NCBI RefSeq assembly: GCF_012396185.1
Contig: NZ_JAAXOW010000003.1
Coordinates: forward strand, 1-64,000
DNA from: Sanguibacter hominis ATCC BAA-789
Lineage (GTDB): Bacteria > Actinomycetota > Actinomycetes > Actinomycetales > Cellulomonadaceae
Length of the DNA: 64,000 nucleotides
Direction of reading: 5' to 3'
Shown: piece after piece, positions 41,829 through 50,794 of the stretch
Numbering within the stretch: the first letter of the stretch is position 1
How the letters are laid out: the number at the start of each line of letters is the position of its first letter
The notes under the pieces: generated by a model
What the model was told of the DNA's origin: nothing
The model's input: the letters and a program-made list of their open reading frames with translations, nothing else
Database searches by the model: none
Position numbers and translations under genes: made by a program

Positions 41829-43159
41829 GCCAGACCTTCGCCTCCCTCAAGTTCTTCAACTACCGCGTGTGGTTCGTCGCCGCACTCATCGCCAACATCG
41901 GCACCTGGATGCAGCGTGTCGCCCAGGACTGGCTGGTCCTGACCGACCTCTCGAACAGCTCCGGCGTCGCCGTCGGCGTCGTCACCGCGCTGCAGTTCGC
42001 CCCCGCGCTCTTCCTCTCCCCGTGGGCGGGCGTGCTCGCCGACCGGCTCGACAACCGTCGCCTCCTCATGGTCACCCAGGGTGCGCAGGGAGTCCTCGCC
42101 CTCGCCCTCGGTGGCCTGGTCCTGAGCGGCCGCGCCGAGCTCTGGCACGTGTACGTCCTCGCGACGCTCCTCGGCGTCGCGACCGCGTTCGACGGACCTG
42201 CCCGTCAGACGTTCGTCGCGTCGATGGTGCCGGACTCAGGCTTGCCGAACGCCGTCGCGCTCAACTCGGCGTCGTTCAACGCGGCGCGCATGATCGGCCC
42301 CGGCCTCGCCGGCCTGCTCATCGCCGCCGTGGGGGGCACCGGCTGGGTCTTCCTCATCAACGGCGTGTCCTTCGCCGCGACCATCGGCGCCATGATGCTC
42401 ATGCGTCGCACCGAGCTGCGCCCCCGGCCGCGCATCGAGCGAGCCAAGGGCCAGCTGCGCGCGGGCGTCGCCTACGTGCGGCACCGCTCGGACATCATGG
42501 TCATCATGATCGTCGCGGGCGTCGTGTCTGCGCTCGGACTCAACTTCCAGCTCACGTCCGCCCTCATGGCGACGACCGTGTTCGGCAAGGGAGCGGGGGA
42601 GTACGGCATCCTCGGCTCGATCCTGGCGATCGGCTCGCTCGGCGGAGCGCTGATGGCGGCGCGGCGCAAGCGTCCGCGCGTGCGCCTCGTGATCGGCGCC
42701 GCATTCGCGTTCGGTCTCGCAGCGGGCGCGATGTCCCTCATGCCGACGTACACGACCTTCGCCGTCGCGTCGATCGTCGTCGGCTTCTGCACGCTGACGA
42801 TGCTCACCTCGGCGAACGCCGCGATCCAGGTCAGCACCGACCCCGCGTTCCGCGGCCGCGTCATGTCTCTCTACATGATGGTGCTCATGGGCTCGACCCC
42901 GCTCGGCTCGCCCCTCGTCGGCTGGATCGGGCAGACGTTCGGCGCACGCTGGTCGATCGGCGTCGGCGCGATCGCGTCGCTCGTCGTCGCGGTGGGCGCG
43001 CTCCTGTGGACGCGCAAGCACTGGAACTTCGAGCTGCGCTACCGCGTCAGCGGGCGGCCGCACGTGCAGGTGCACTACCTCCCGCCCGTCGACTCACGGG
43101 CTGCCGTCCTGCGTTCCGAGGCCACCGAGCAGTCGCGGGATACGGCGACCGCGGCGTAG
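41825..43159 (+). CDS. MFS exporter (MFS_3/EntS-like)
   Basis: This is a predicted drug or metabolite exporter with 444 residues and about 11-12 membrane segments. The N-terminal half is of the MFS_3 type (LKFFNYRVWFVAALIANIGTWMQRVAQDWLVLTDLS; ALFLSPWAGVLADRLDNRRLLM; GPARQTFVASMVP). The ATG at 41825 is within the marR stop (ATGA). A longer in-frame start inside marR is rejected. The substrate is unknown. The C-terminal ~45 residues are hydrophilic. Confidence 0.9.
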   Translation: MSQTFASLKFFNYRVWFVAALIANIGTWMQRVAQDWLVLTDLSNSSGVAVGVVTALQFAPALFLSPWAGVLADRLDNRRLLMVTQGAQGVLALALGGLVLSGRAELWHVYVLATLLGVATAFDGPARQTFVASMVPDSGLPNAVALNSASFNAARMIGPGLAGLLIAAVGGTGWVFLINGVSFAATIGAMMLMRRTELRPRPRIERAKGQLRAGVAYVRHRSDIMVIMIVAGVVSALGLNFQLTSALMATTVFGKGAGEYGILGSILAIGSLGGALMAARRKRPRVRLVIGAAFAFGLAAGAMSLMPTYTTFAVASIVVGFCTLTMLTSANAAIQVSTDPAFRGRVMSLYMMVLMGSTPLGSPLVGWIGQTFGARWSIGVGAIASLVVAVGALLWTRKHWNFELRYRVSGRPHVQVHYLPPVDSRAAVLRSEATEQSRDTATAA

Positions 43160-43171
43160 CTCTGCGCCTGG

Positions 43172-43191
43172 GCCCGCACCCCGTGGTGGGC
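43172..43191. terminator. Weak hairpin between MFS and ugd genes
   Basis: GCCCGCACC pairs with GGTGGGC around a CCGT loop with one bulged G, 13 bases after the MFS stop in the 156-base convergent gap. It is shorter than the other terminators in the window. The rest of the gap shows nothing else. Confidence 0.4.
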
Positions 43192-43315
43192 TGGGTCGGG
43201 GACCTGCGTCGGACCCGCTGGGCTGACGGCGACCGGGTTCTGGAGCAGGGCGAGGGCGTTGTTCGCCGCCCATGCCCTCACCCGGATCACCCGCGTGGAC
43301 CTCAGAGGCCCGACG

Positions 43316-44482
43316 CTAGTCCCGCCCGTAGATGTCCCGGGTGTACACCTTGCTCGCGATGTCCGCGAGCTCCTCGGCCTGTCGGTTCGCGACGACGACG
43401 TCGGCGCACGCCTTGAACTCTTCCAGGTCTCGGATCACGGGAGAGCCGAAGAACTCGGTGTCCGCAAGGCTCGGCTCGTAGACGACCACCTGGATGCCCT
43501 TGGCCTTGATGCGCTTCATGACACCCTGGATCGACGAAGCCCGGAAGTTGTCCGAGCCGGCCTTCATCACCAGGCGGTACATCCCGACGACCTTCGGCTT
43601 CCGACGCAGGATGTCGTCGGCGACGAAGTTCTTGCGGGTCGTGTTCGACTCGACGATCGCTGAGATCAGGTTCTGGGGGACGTCGCGGTAGTTCGCGAGC
43701 AGCTGCTTGGCATCCTTCGGGAGGCAGTAGCCGCCGTATCCGAACGACGGGTTGTTGTAGTGAGTGCCGATGCGGGGGTCGAGACCGACGCCCTCGATGA
43801 TCTGTGCCGTGTCGAGTCCGTGCGTCGCGGCGTACGTGTCCAGCTCGTTGAAGTAGGCGACGCGCAGCGCGAGGTACGTGTTGGCGAACAGCTTGATCGC
43901 TTCTGCCTCCGTCGAGTCCGTGATGAGCACGGGGACGTGGGGCTCGAGCGCCCCAGCGCGCAGGACCTCGGCGAAGACCTGTCCGCGCGGGGAGCTGTCG
44001 CCGACGACGATCCGCGACGGGTGCAGGTTGTCGTGAAGGGCCTGTCCCTCACGCAGGAACTCCGGGGAGAACGCGATCCCGGCATCCGGGTACCGAGCCC
44101 GCAGGCCTGCCGTGAAGCCGACCGGCACAGTGGACTTGATCACCACGTACGCGCCCGGGTTCACGCTGAGGACCTGGCTGACGACACTCTCGACCGATGA
44201 TGTGTCGAAGTAGTTCGTCTCCACGTCGTAGTCGGTAGGTGTCGCGACGATGACGATCTCCGCCGCCGCGTAGGCAGCGTCTGCCTCCGTGGTCGCCGTG
44301 ATGTTGAGCGGGACGTTGGCGAGGTGATGCTCGATGTCGCGATCCTCGAGAGGCGAGCGCCCCTCGTTGATGGCCGCGACCCTCTCGCCGTCGATGTCGA
44401 CCGCAGTGACCTCGTGGTGGCGTCCCAGCAACACCGCGAGCGAGAGTCCGACGTAGCCTGTGCCAGCAACTGCGATCTTCAT
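43316..44482 (-). CDS. ugd: UDP-glucose 6-dehydrogenase
   Basis: Ugd oxidises UDP-glucose to UDP-glucuronate with two NAD+. The 388-residue product has the N-terminal NAD-binding motif [14 protein letters not shown] (residues 7-20), the acidic residue ending strand 2 (VTAVDID), [22 protein letters not shown] and the catalytic Cys253 ([15 protein letters not shown]). It is the last gene of a minus-strand unit with rmlA, an epimerase and a GT2. It supplies a uronic-acid donor for the locus. Confidence 0.93.
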   Translation of the reverse strand: MKIAVAGTGYVGLSLAVLLGRHHEVTAVDIDGERVAAINEGRSPLEDRDIEHHLANVPLNITATTEADAAYAAAEIVIVATPTDYDVETNYFDTSSVESVVSQVLSVNPGAYVVIKSTVPVGFTAGLRARYPDAGIAFSPEFLREGQALHDNLHPSRIVVGDSSPRGQVFAEVLRAGALEPHVPVLITDSTEAEAIKLFANTYLALRVAYFNELDTYAATHGLDTAQIIEGVGLDPRIGTHYNNPSFGYGGYCLPKDAKQLLANYRDVPQNLISAIVESNTTRKNFVADDILRRKPKVVGMYRLVMKAGSDNFRASSIQGVMKRIKAKGIQVVVYEPSLADTEFFGSPVIRDLEEFKACADVVVANRQAEELADIASKVYTRDIYGRD

Positions 44483-44563
44483 GAGTTCCAGCCTAGAGGA
44501 TCACGCCGCGACAACCGGGCCACGCCCCGGAACCCAGGGAGTGGTGCGGTGTGGCCCGACCTA

Positions 44564-45436
44564 TCAGTGGCGCTCCTGGTCCAGCAGTCCCAAGAGGTAG
44601 CTGCCGTAACCGGACTTGGCGAGGGCGGTACCCCGCTCAGCAAGCTCTTCGTCGGAGAGGAACCCACGGCGCCACGCGATCTCCTCAGGGGCGCCGATCT
44701 TGAGCCCTTGGCGGTTCTCGATGGTTCGCACGAAGTCGCCTGCCTCAAGGAGGGAGTCGAATGTGCCGGTGTCGAGCCACGCGGTGCCGCGGGGCAGCAC
44801 GCCGACCTGGAGACGGCCCTGGCGGAGATACTCCTTGTTGACGTCCGTGATCTCGTACTCGCCTCGCGGTGAGGGTGCGAGCGCCTTGGCGATCTCCACG
44901 ACGTCGTTGTCGTAGAAGTAGAGGCCGGGCACCGCATACGAGCTTCTCGGGTGCGTGGGCTTCTCTTCGAGGGAGAGCGCGTGCCCTGCATCGTCGAACT
45001 CGACGACGCCGTAGGACGAGGCGTCCGCGACGCGGTAGGCGAAGACAGCGCCGCCGTCGACGTCGGCGAAGCGCTGGAGCTGCGACCCGAGACCCGGGCC
45101 GTAGAAGATGTTGTCGCCGAGCACGAGCGCGGCCTTCTCTGAGCCGATGAACTGCTCGCCCAGGACGAATGCCTGTGCGAGCCCGTTGGGCTCCGCCTGG
45201 ACGGTGTACTCGATGGAGATCCCGAACTGTGAGCCGTCACCCAGAAGCCGCTCGAACTGCTCTGCGTCGTGCGGCGTGGTGATCACGAGAACGTCACGGA
45301 TGCCCGCGAGCAGCAGCGTCGACAGGGGGTAGTAGATCATCGGCTTGTCGTACACCGGCACGAGCTGCTTGCTGACGCCAAGAGTGATGGGGTGCAGTCG
45401 AGTGCCGGAGCCGCCGGCCAGGATGATTCCACGCAT
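44564..45436 (-). CDS. rmlA: Glucose-1-phosphate thymidylyltransferase RmlA
   Basis: RmlA makes dTDP-glucose, the first step to dTDP-rhamnose and related deoxysugars. The nucleotidyltransferase signature opens the protein ([36 protein letters not shown]). [22 protein letters not shown] and [15 protein letters not shown] follow, all typical. The ATG at 45436 (290 residues) fits the usual start; a GTC-spaced ATG at 45445 would add three residues. The other rml genes (rmlB, C, D) are not in the window. Confidence 0.93.
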   Translation of the reverse strand: MRGIILAGGSGTRLHPITLGVSKQLVPVYDKPMIYYPLSTLLLAGIRDVLVITTPHDAEQFERLLGDGSQFGISIEYTVQAEPNGLAQAFVLGEQFIGSEKAALVLGDNIFYGPGLGSQLQRFADVDGGAVFAYRVADASSYGVVEFDDAGHALSLEEKPTHPRSSYAVPGLYFYDNDVVEIAKALAPSPRGEYEITDVNKEYLRQGRLQVGVLPRGTAWLDTGTFDSLLEAGDFVRTIENRQGLKIGAPEEIAWRRGFLSDEELAERGTALAKSGYGSYLLGLLDQERH

Positions 45437-45493
45437 GGTGACCATGATGCCGCATCGAGGTTGCCCGTGGTCGGATCTGCCCGAGCCTGCGGG

Positions 45494-46447
45494 TCAGGGC
45501 ACCTCGGCCAGGTCGCCACGGAGATAGCACGCGAGCACGTCGGCGTACGTGGCACGGATGCCAGCCTCGTGCGTGGTCCGTCGGGCCCCCACGACCTCGT
45601 GGGCGTAGCGCGAGACCACGCGGAGGTCCCGGACGTGCGCGGCGGTGTCGACCGGAGGGACATGGAGCTCGCCTGCCCGGCGGTGGCTGATCTGCCGGAC
45701 GAGCGCCGTCAGTGCGCCGATCGACAGCGCCGACCCGTGGGAGAGGTGCCGCACCCGCGACGAGAGGTCCCCGTCATCTTCCGCGCGTGCGAGGAATGCG
45801 GCTGCCAGCTTGGCGGCGTCGTCGACGTAGAGATAGTCGCGGAGCGTGTCGAGGGGAGCGAACACCTGCACCGTCTGGCGTCGGACAGCCTGCAGGCAGA
45901 GCTTCGAGACGAGTCCCTGGTTCTTCGTCAGGTCCTGGCCAGGGCCGAACAACGTGCTGATCCTGCCGAGGACGTGGGGAAGGCGACCGGAGAGCGCCGC
46001 GGACGTGACCTGCTCGTTGGCCAGCTTGGCCCGCGCGTACGCACTCGTGGGTGCAGGCACAGTCGACTCGTCGTAAGGCCCGAGCCTGTGGCCGGCGTAT
46101 ACCGAGGCCGACGACGCGAGGAAGAACGCGCCGCGGCCGGAGCAAGCCCGCGCCGCGAGCGCACGGACGAGTCCGTCGAGGACGGCCGTCTCGCGCTCGA
46201 ACAGGCTGGGGTCGGATCCGATGACGCCAGCTCCCGCCGCCCAGAAGATCGACCACCGTCCTCCGTCGGCGGCCGCGAGGAAGCGGTCCAGGTCCTCGCA
46301 CAGCGTCTGGACGGCAGCAGGCGCGTCGTCCCAAGGCACGCGGGCGCCAGCGAAGAGGCACGTGCCGGCGCTCCCGGCGAGGTGACGATCGAGCGCGCGC
46401 CCGAGGAGCCCTGATCGCCCGACCACCCAGACGAGGTGGGTGTCCAT
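45494..46447 (-). CDS. NAD(P)-dependent sugar epimerase/dehydratase
   Basis: This short-chain extended-family enzyme probably modifies a nucleotide sugar. The 317-residue product has the Rossmann motif VVGRSGLLGRAL near the N-terminus, SSASVY at about 110, the catalytic YxxxK (YARAKLANEQV), and RISTLFGPGQ with RDYLYVDDAAKL. The exact substrate is not recognisable. GGAGG lies five bases before the ATG, inside the end of the upstream GT2 gene. Confidence 0.82.
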   Translation of the reverse strand: MDTHLVWVVGRSGLLGRALDRHLAGSAGTCLFAGARVPWDDAPAAVQTLCEDLDRFLAAADGGRWSIFWAAGAGVIGSDPSLFERETAVLDGLVRALAARACSGRGAFFLASSASVYAGHRLGPYDESTVPAPTSAYARAKLANEQVTSAALSGRLPHVLGRISTLFGPGQDLTKNQGLVSKLCLQAVRRQTVQVFAPLDTLRDYLYVDDAAKLAAAFLARAEDDGDLSSRVRHLSHGSALSIGALTALVRQISHRRAGELHVPPVDTAAHVRDLRVVSRYAHEVVGARRTTHEAGIRATYADVLACYLRGDLAEVP

Positions 46448-47545
46448 TCAGTCCTCCGCAGCCGCCCGCTGGCCGAACCGCTTGGCGGGATCCTCGAGGG
46501 TGACGTAGTTCGGACGCCCCATCGACATGCTCGCAGCGAGACCGAGGTACTCGGCGATGATGCCCAGAGAGCCGAGCGTCACGCCACCGATGACGAGGAC
46601 GCACACGATCACGGACGTCCAGCCGGCGACGTCAGGTGCACCCGTGATGCGGGCTACCACCAACCAGGCCGCGAACAGCAGGCCCCCGACCGCGCACAGG
46701 CTCCCGAAGGCCGACACCAGCCGCAGGGGGCGGTTGCCGGAGGACAGGACGAGCCGCCAGAAGTGGGAGACCAGGGAACGGAGCCGGTAGTTGGCCGCTT
46801 CCCGGCCCTCGGACCGCATGTTCACGCTGATCGTGGCGACGTCGGTCGTCACCCAGCCGAGCGCGATGTCGAGGTAGACGTTCGGACCCGCGTACGCCGA
46901 GACGGCCCGCCCGACATCCCCGGCGATCAGTCGGTACGAGTGGAAGGCAGGCGTGTCTCGGGAGGTCAGGAGCGGCAGGACGAGGCGCTTGGCGATCCAG
47001 GACGCGGCGTTGCGCAGCGCGCCGTGCGGCGGCGAGTTGCCGGGTGCCGCATAGACGAGGTTGGCGCGCTCGGCGTACGCGGCGTCGATCAGGAGGGCGA
47101 TCGCGGCGGGGTCGTGCTGGCCGTCCTCGTCCATCGTGACGATCCAGTCGCCGCCCGAGGCGCCCATCCCCGCGATGGTCGCGGCGTGCTGACCGAAGTT
47201 CCGGGAGAGCCATACCGGCCGGACCCACGGCTTCTCGGCGGCGAGCGCGCGGATCACCCGGTCGGAGTCGTCGGGCCCGTGGTCCCACACCAGCAGCACC
47301 TCGTGGATGACGAACTCGCGCCCGGCGGGCGTCACCTGCGCGCTGCGCAGGCCCTCGAGCTCGGCGATCAGGGGTGGGAGCGTGGCCGCCCCCCGGTAGA
47401 CGGGGATCACGACGCTGACAGACACGGGCGACGGAGCGGGACGCTGCGTGCTGGCCAAGGCACCCTCCACTGGTTGGTCGCCCCTGGGCGATCGATCGGC
47501 TGACGTCGACCTCCGGACCCAGCTCTTGGACCGTCGCGAAGTCAC
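46448..47545 (-). CDS. GT2 glycosyltransferase, polyprenyl-phosphate type
   Basis: This is a family 2 glycosyltransferase resembling dolichol/undecaprenyl-phosphate sugar synthases (ArnC, GtrB). The GT2 core starts VSVSVVIPVYRGAATLPPLI and has WLSRNFGQHAATIAGM and the DxD-type VTMDEDGQHDP. Two C-terminal membrane helices follow (LCAVGGLLFAAWLVVARI; VIVCVLVIGGVTLGSLGIIAEYLGL). The longest start is GTG 47545 (365 residues). A TTG at 47458 preceded by GGAGGG at good spacing may be the real start (336 residues). It may work with the divergent GtrA protein. Confidence 0.87.
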   Translation of the reverse strand: MTSRRSKSWVRRSTSADRSPRGDQPVEGALASTQRPAPSPVSVSVVIPVYRGAATLPPLIAELEGLRSAQVTPAGREFVIHEVLLVWDHGPDDSDRVIRALAAEKPWVRPVWLSRNFGQHAATIAGMGASGGDWIVTMDEDGQHDPAAIALLIDAAYAERANLVYAAPGNSPPHGALRNAASWIAKRLVLPLLTSRDTPAFHSYRLIAGDVGRAVSAYAGPNVYLDIALGWVTTDVATISVNMRSEGREAANYRLRSLVSHFWRLVLSSGNRPLRLVSAFGSLCAVGGLLFAAWLVVARITGAPDVAGWTSVIVCVLVIGGVTLGSLGIIAEYLGLAASMSMGRPNYVTLEDPAKRFGQRAAAED

Positions 47546-47724
47546 GCGACAGCACCGGTGCGCCCGAGCGACGGTCCCATGCTAGCCGTGCCGGGGCAGC
47601 GTCGATGGACGAGAGGCGTCAGCGGCGACCTCGTCGCGGCTACAGTTGATCTGCTCAGGGCGGCCCTGGGTGATGCCTGCCCCGGCGTCTGTCGACGGTC
47701 ACCGACCGGTCAAGAACGTGAGGC

Positions 47725-48243
47725 GTGAACGTGATCCGACCAGTCCGCGGCACAGGCCGCACCCGGGCGGTCCGTGCGATCCTCGCCGACCGGCGCGTCG
47801 CCTACGTGATCGTCGGAGGGCTCAACACCCTGCTCGGCACGGCCTGGTTCGTCGCGTTCCAGCTGCTGTTCCAGGCGCTGGACGTCGGTCGCTTCGACTA
47901 CATGGCCGCCCTGGTCTGCGCCCAGGCGGCTTCCATCATGACGTCGTTCCTGGCGCAGCGGTACTTCGTCTTCAAGGTCCGCGGGCACTTCTGGGCAGAC
48001 CTCGCGCGCTTCGCCACCGTCAGCATGACTGCCTTCGGGGTGAACCTCGCCCTGCTACCGATCTGCGTGGAGCTCCTCGGGTGGCCGAAGATCCCCGCGC
48101 AGCTCGCGGTCACGGCGATCATCGCCGTCGCGACGTACATCGCCCACCGGGACTTCTCGTTCCGGCGGCCTGGCACGGCCCCGAGCCCGGGCGATGACGT
48201 CCGCACCGATACGGGGCGCACCGACACGGAGGCACTCTCATGA
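47725..48243 (+). CDS. GtrA-family membrane protein
   Basis: GtrA-like proteins are small four-helix membrane proteins thought to help flip or position lipid-linked sugars. The 172-residue product has four hydrophobic segments, starting VAYVIVGGLNTLLGTAWFVAF, and the family-typical end (AHRDFSFRRPG). GTG at 47725 is the longest start; GTG at 47731 has better spacing to GAGG. It lies divergent to the GtrB-like GT2, a common gtrA-gtrB pairing, and overlaps the next GT2 by 4 bases. Confidence 0.85.
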   Translation: MNVIRPVRGTGRTRAVRAILADRRVAYVIVGGLNTLLGTAWFVAFQLLFQALDVGRFDYMAALVCAQAASIMTSFLAQRYFVFKVRGHFWADLARFATVSMTAFGVNLALLPICVELLGWPKIPAQLAVTAIIAVATYIAHRDFSFRRPGTAPSPGDDVRTDTGRTDTEALS

Positions 48244-49100
48244 ACCCGCGCGTCTCGATCGTGGTACCGGCATACAACAACGGGGCCGTGATCGCCGAGA
48301 CCTTGTCATCGATCCTCGCGCAGACCTGGCAGGACCTCGACATCGTCGTCGCCGACCATGCCTCCACGGACGACACCCTCAGCGTCATCCAGCGGTTCGC
48401 AGCCACGGACGAGCGCATCCGGGTGTTCTCCACCCCAGCGGGGGGCGGTGCCCTGCGGAACTGGAACCGCGTGACAGAGCTTGCGCAGGGCGAGCTGATC
48501 AAGCTCGTCTGCGGCGACGACGTGCTGTATCCCACCATCGTGGAGGAGCAGGTCGCCGAGTTCGACAAGGCGTCCGCCGAGGGGCGCCCGGTAGTTCTCG
48601 TCGCCTCGCAGCGGGACCTGATCGACACGACAGGCAGCACCTTCGTCCGTGCGCGCGGCCTGGGTGCCCTCGACGGCCGCACCGACGGCAAGGTCGCGCT
48701 GAGGGCCACGGTGCGCGCGGGTGGGAATCTCTTCGGGGAGCCCGCCTGCGTGCTTCTGCGCCGCGAGACCCTCGTCGCTGCCGGAGGCTGGCACGACCTC
48801 CGCTACTACCTCGATCTCGGGGGATACGCGGGAGTGCTGGCGGCTGGCGACATGATCGCGCTCCGGCGTCCCCTCGCCGCGTTCCGCGTGGGCGGTGGAC
48901 AGTGGTCCGTCAGGCTCGCCGGACAGCAGGCAGCCGACGCTGCCCGGTTCCACCGCATCGCCCAAGGGCTCGCGCCAGACGTCATCACCGACACAGACGT
49001 GCGGATGGGTGACTGGCGCGCGAAGATCCTCGCTCTCCAGCGCCGCGCCGCCTACGGCTTCCTGAGTGCACGGGCGGGACTGCGGTCGAGCGCACGCTGA
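48240..49100 (+). CDS. GT2 glycosyltransferase
   Basis: This family 2 glycosyltransferase has 286 residues. The catalytic domain starts at the N-terminus (RVSIVVPAYNNGAVIAETLSSILAQTWQDLDIVVADHASTDDT), with RNWNRVTELAQGELIKLVCGDDVLYP providing the DxD-type site at about 90. There are no membrane segments. It is translationally coupled to the GtrA gene and convergent to the GT-C gene. Donor and acceptor are unknown. Confidence 0.87.
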   Translation: MNPRVSIVVPAYNNGAVIAETLSSILAQTWQDLDIVVADHASTDDTLSVIQRFAATDERIRVFSTPAGGGALRNWNRVTELAQGELIKLVCGDDVLYPTIVEEQVAEFDKASAEGRPVVLVASQRDLIDTTGSTFVRARGLGALDGRTDGKVALRATVRAGGNLFGEPACVLLRRETLVAAGGWHDLRYYLDLGGYAGVLAAGDMIALRRPLAAFRVGGGQWSVRLAGQQAADAARFHRIAQGLAPDVITDTDVRMGDWRAKILALQRRAAYGFLSARAGLRSSAR

Positions 49101-49115
49101 CCGAGCGGTCAGCGT
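49094..49115. terminator. Bidirectional hairpin built from convergent stop codons
   Basis: A perfect 9-bp stem (49094-49102 with 49107-49115) and 4-base loop contains the TGA of the plus-strand GT2 gene and the complement of the minus-strand GT-C stop. Confidence 0.65.
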
Positions 49116-50794
49116 CGCGCAGGATCCGGTATCTCGTACAGCACGATCGTCGGGCCTGCCGTCACGTCGCCGGCCACGCCGCGAGCGACATGCCGGAGCT
49201 GCCGCACCACGTTCAACGGCTCGAGAGGGGTGACGGCGGCGTCGATGTTCGAGGAGCTCCAGCGGCGGACCTCGACGAACTGCTCGTCAAGCTGCTCGTA
49301 GAACTCCTGCTCGCGCGCGTAGCGCGCCTCCCGCAGATAGCGCCCGTACATCCCGCTGCTCGTCACGACGTACCGTGCCCGTGGCGCGCGCTCGTCGTCG
49401 GCGCTGACCCGCAACCTCCCATCGACCGTCTCGAAGCTGTCGAAGATCGGCCACGGTGCTCCCGGGAGCAAGGGCGTGTAGCCCTCGTAGACCGTGTTGT
49501 CCTGGGTGATCCCGTTCGCCTCGAAGTACTTGAGAGCCTCGGCACGGTTGTCGGGCGCTGTGAATCCCACGAGGGCAGCGGCCGACGTCGCGATCTGGTT
49601 CGCGAGCACGATGCCGACCACCGTCGCGGCAACCGGAGCCGCGACGCGCCGGAGCCTCGCTGCGCGGAGCGCATCGGCGAGGTGGGCCATGCCGACCGGG
49701 GCGAGCAGGAGCACCGTCGTGTACATCGGGAGTCCCCAGCGGTTCCAGTGCAGCGTCAGCACGCTGATCCCGAGCCACATGACGACACCAATGAGGTAGG
49801 GGAGCGCGATCAGCACACGTTGCGTGACCAAGCACCATGCGCCGAGCAGCGCGAGCAGGGTCATGAGCACTCCGAAGTACTGGAAGCCGTCGTCGGCGTA
49901 GAAGCCGAGGTTGCCGAAGAACCCGAGTCCGTCCGCACCGAGGTGTCCCGTGGAGTTCTGGCCCACGAGCTGTTCGCGAACGGCGGTGAAGTTCGTGAAC
50001 AGGACGGGCGACAGCACGAAGACGCAGACGAGGAACGCCACCGGTGCCACGAGCAGATGAGCGACGGTGCGGCGTCCTGCGTGGTCGCGCAGGCCGGCGA
50101 CGATGACGCACGCCGCGACGATGACGCCCGCGAGCGCGCCCGGGTACTTCGCGATGAACCCGACCGCCACTGCCGCGCACGCTGAGAGAAGCCACACCCA
50201 GCGCGGGCTCTCCATGTATCGCATGCACGCGTACACCACGATGAGCCCTGCTAGCACGAGCGGGACGTCTGGGGTGGCGTAGTGGCTGTTGCTGATCAAC
50301 GGGGGGAAGAACGCGATCGTGGCGGCTGTCAGGACGCCGATGCGCGGCGACAGACGCCGACCGATCATCATCCCGAGCGGGATGCACAGGATGCCCAGCA
50401 CCGCGATGACCGCTCGGGCGATCAGGTAGAAGGGCGCCTGATCGTCCGCGTAGACCAGCTCGGGCGGGGCTCCGTGGACGAGATACCCGTACAACATGTA
50501 TGCGAAGTACGTCAGCTGGATCTCGAGGTGGTCGGGGCGCGAGAACGCCGCAGGCTCGAAGGAGTTGCGTTCAGCCATGTCGATCGCGCCGCGGACGACG
50601 ACCCACTCGTCCGGGTGGAGCTGCAGGGGCAGGCCCCAGCCGAGGCCGACGAGCCGCAGGACGGATCCGCCAGCGAGGACGATCACGAACCAGAACCAAG
50701 GGTTGAGCGTGAACCGAGGCAGCCGGGAGCGGATACGGGCACTCGCGGGAGCGTCCGTGGCGTCCCGTCGTCCCGTGGTGATCGGCACGGTCAC
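49109..50794 (-). CDS. GT-C membrane glycosyltransferase (PMT_2 type)
   Basis: This is a polytopic glycosyltransferase of the dolichyl-phosphate-mannose mannosyltransferase type. The 561-residue product has about 10-11 membrane segments. The first external loop holds the acidic motif expected for the GT-C catalytic site (LQLHPDEWVVVRGAIDMAERN, about 55-75), and SNSHYATPDVPLVLAGL follows further on. A soluble C-terminal part (about 415-560) faces outside. The GTG start overlaps the three-domain GT gene upstream by 4 bases. It probably uses a lipid-phosphate sugar donor such as those made by the GtrB-like enzyme. Confidence 0.85.
   Translation of the reverse strand: MTVPITTGRRDATDAPASARIRSRLPRFTLNPWFWFVIVLAGGSVLRLVGLGWGLPLQLHPDEWVVVRGAIDMAERNSFEPAAFSRPDHLEIQLTYFAYMLYGYLVHGAPPELVYADDQAPFYLIARAVIAVLGILCIPLGMMIGRRLSPRIGVLTAATIAFFPPLISNSHYATPDVPLVLAGLIVVYACMRYMESPRWVWLLSACAAVAVGFIAKYPGALAGVIVAACVIVAGLRDHAGRRTVAHLLVAPVAFLVCVFVLSPVLFTNFTAVREQLVGQNSTGHLGADGLGFFGNLGFYADDGFQYFGVLMTLLALLGAWCLVTQRVLIALPYLIGVVMWLGISVLTLHWNRWGLPMYTTVLLLAPVGMAHLADALRAARLRRVAAPVAATVVGIVLANQIATSAAALVGFTAPDNRAEALKYFEANGITQDNTVYEGYTPLLPGAPWPIFDSFETVDGRLRVSADDERAPRARYVVTSSGMYGRYLREARYAREQEFYEQLDEQFVEVRRWSSSNIDAAVTPLEPLNVVRQLRHVARGVAGDVTAGPTIVLYEIPDPARR

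Noticed and set aside
38924-42148. Minus-strand open frame of about 1070 codons across manA, LCP and marR
   Set aside because: It lies across three convincing plus-strand genes, has skewed composition and no domain; a GC-skew artefact.
44516-44558. 8-bp inverted repeat with 27-base loop between rmlA and ugd
   Set aside because: Stem is short and loop long; the two genes appear to belong to one unit, so a terminator call is not justified.
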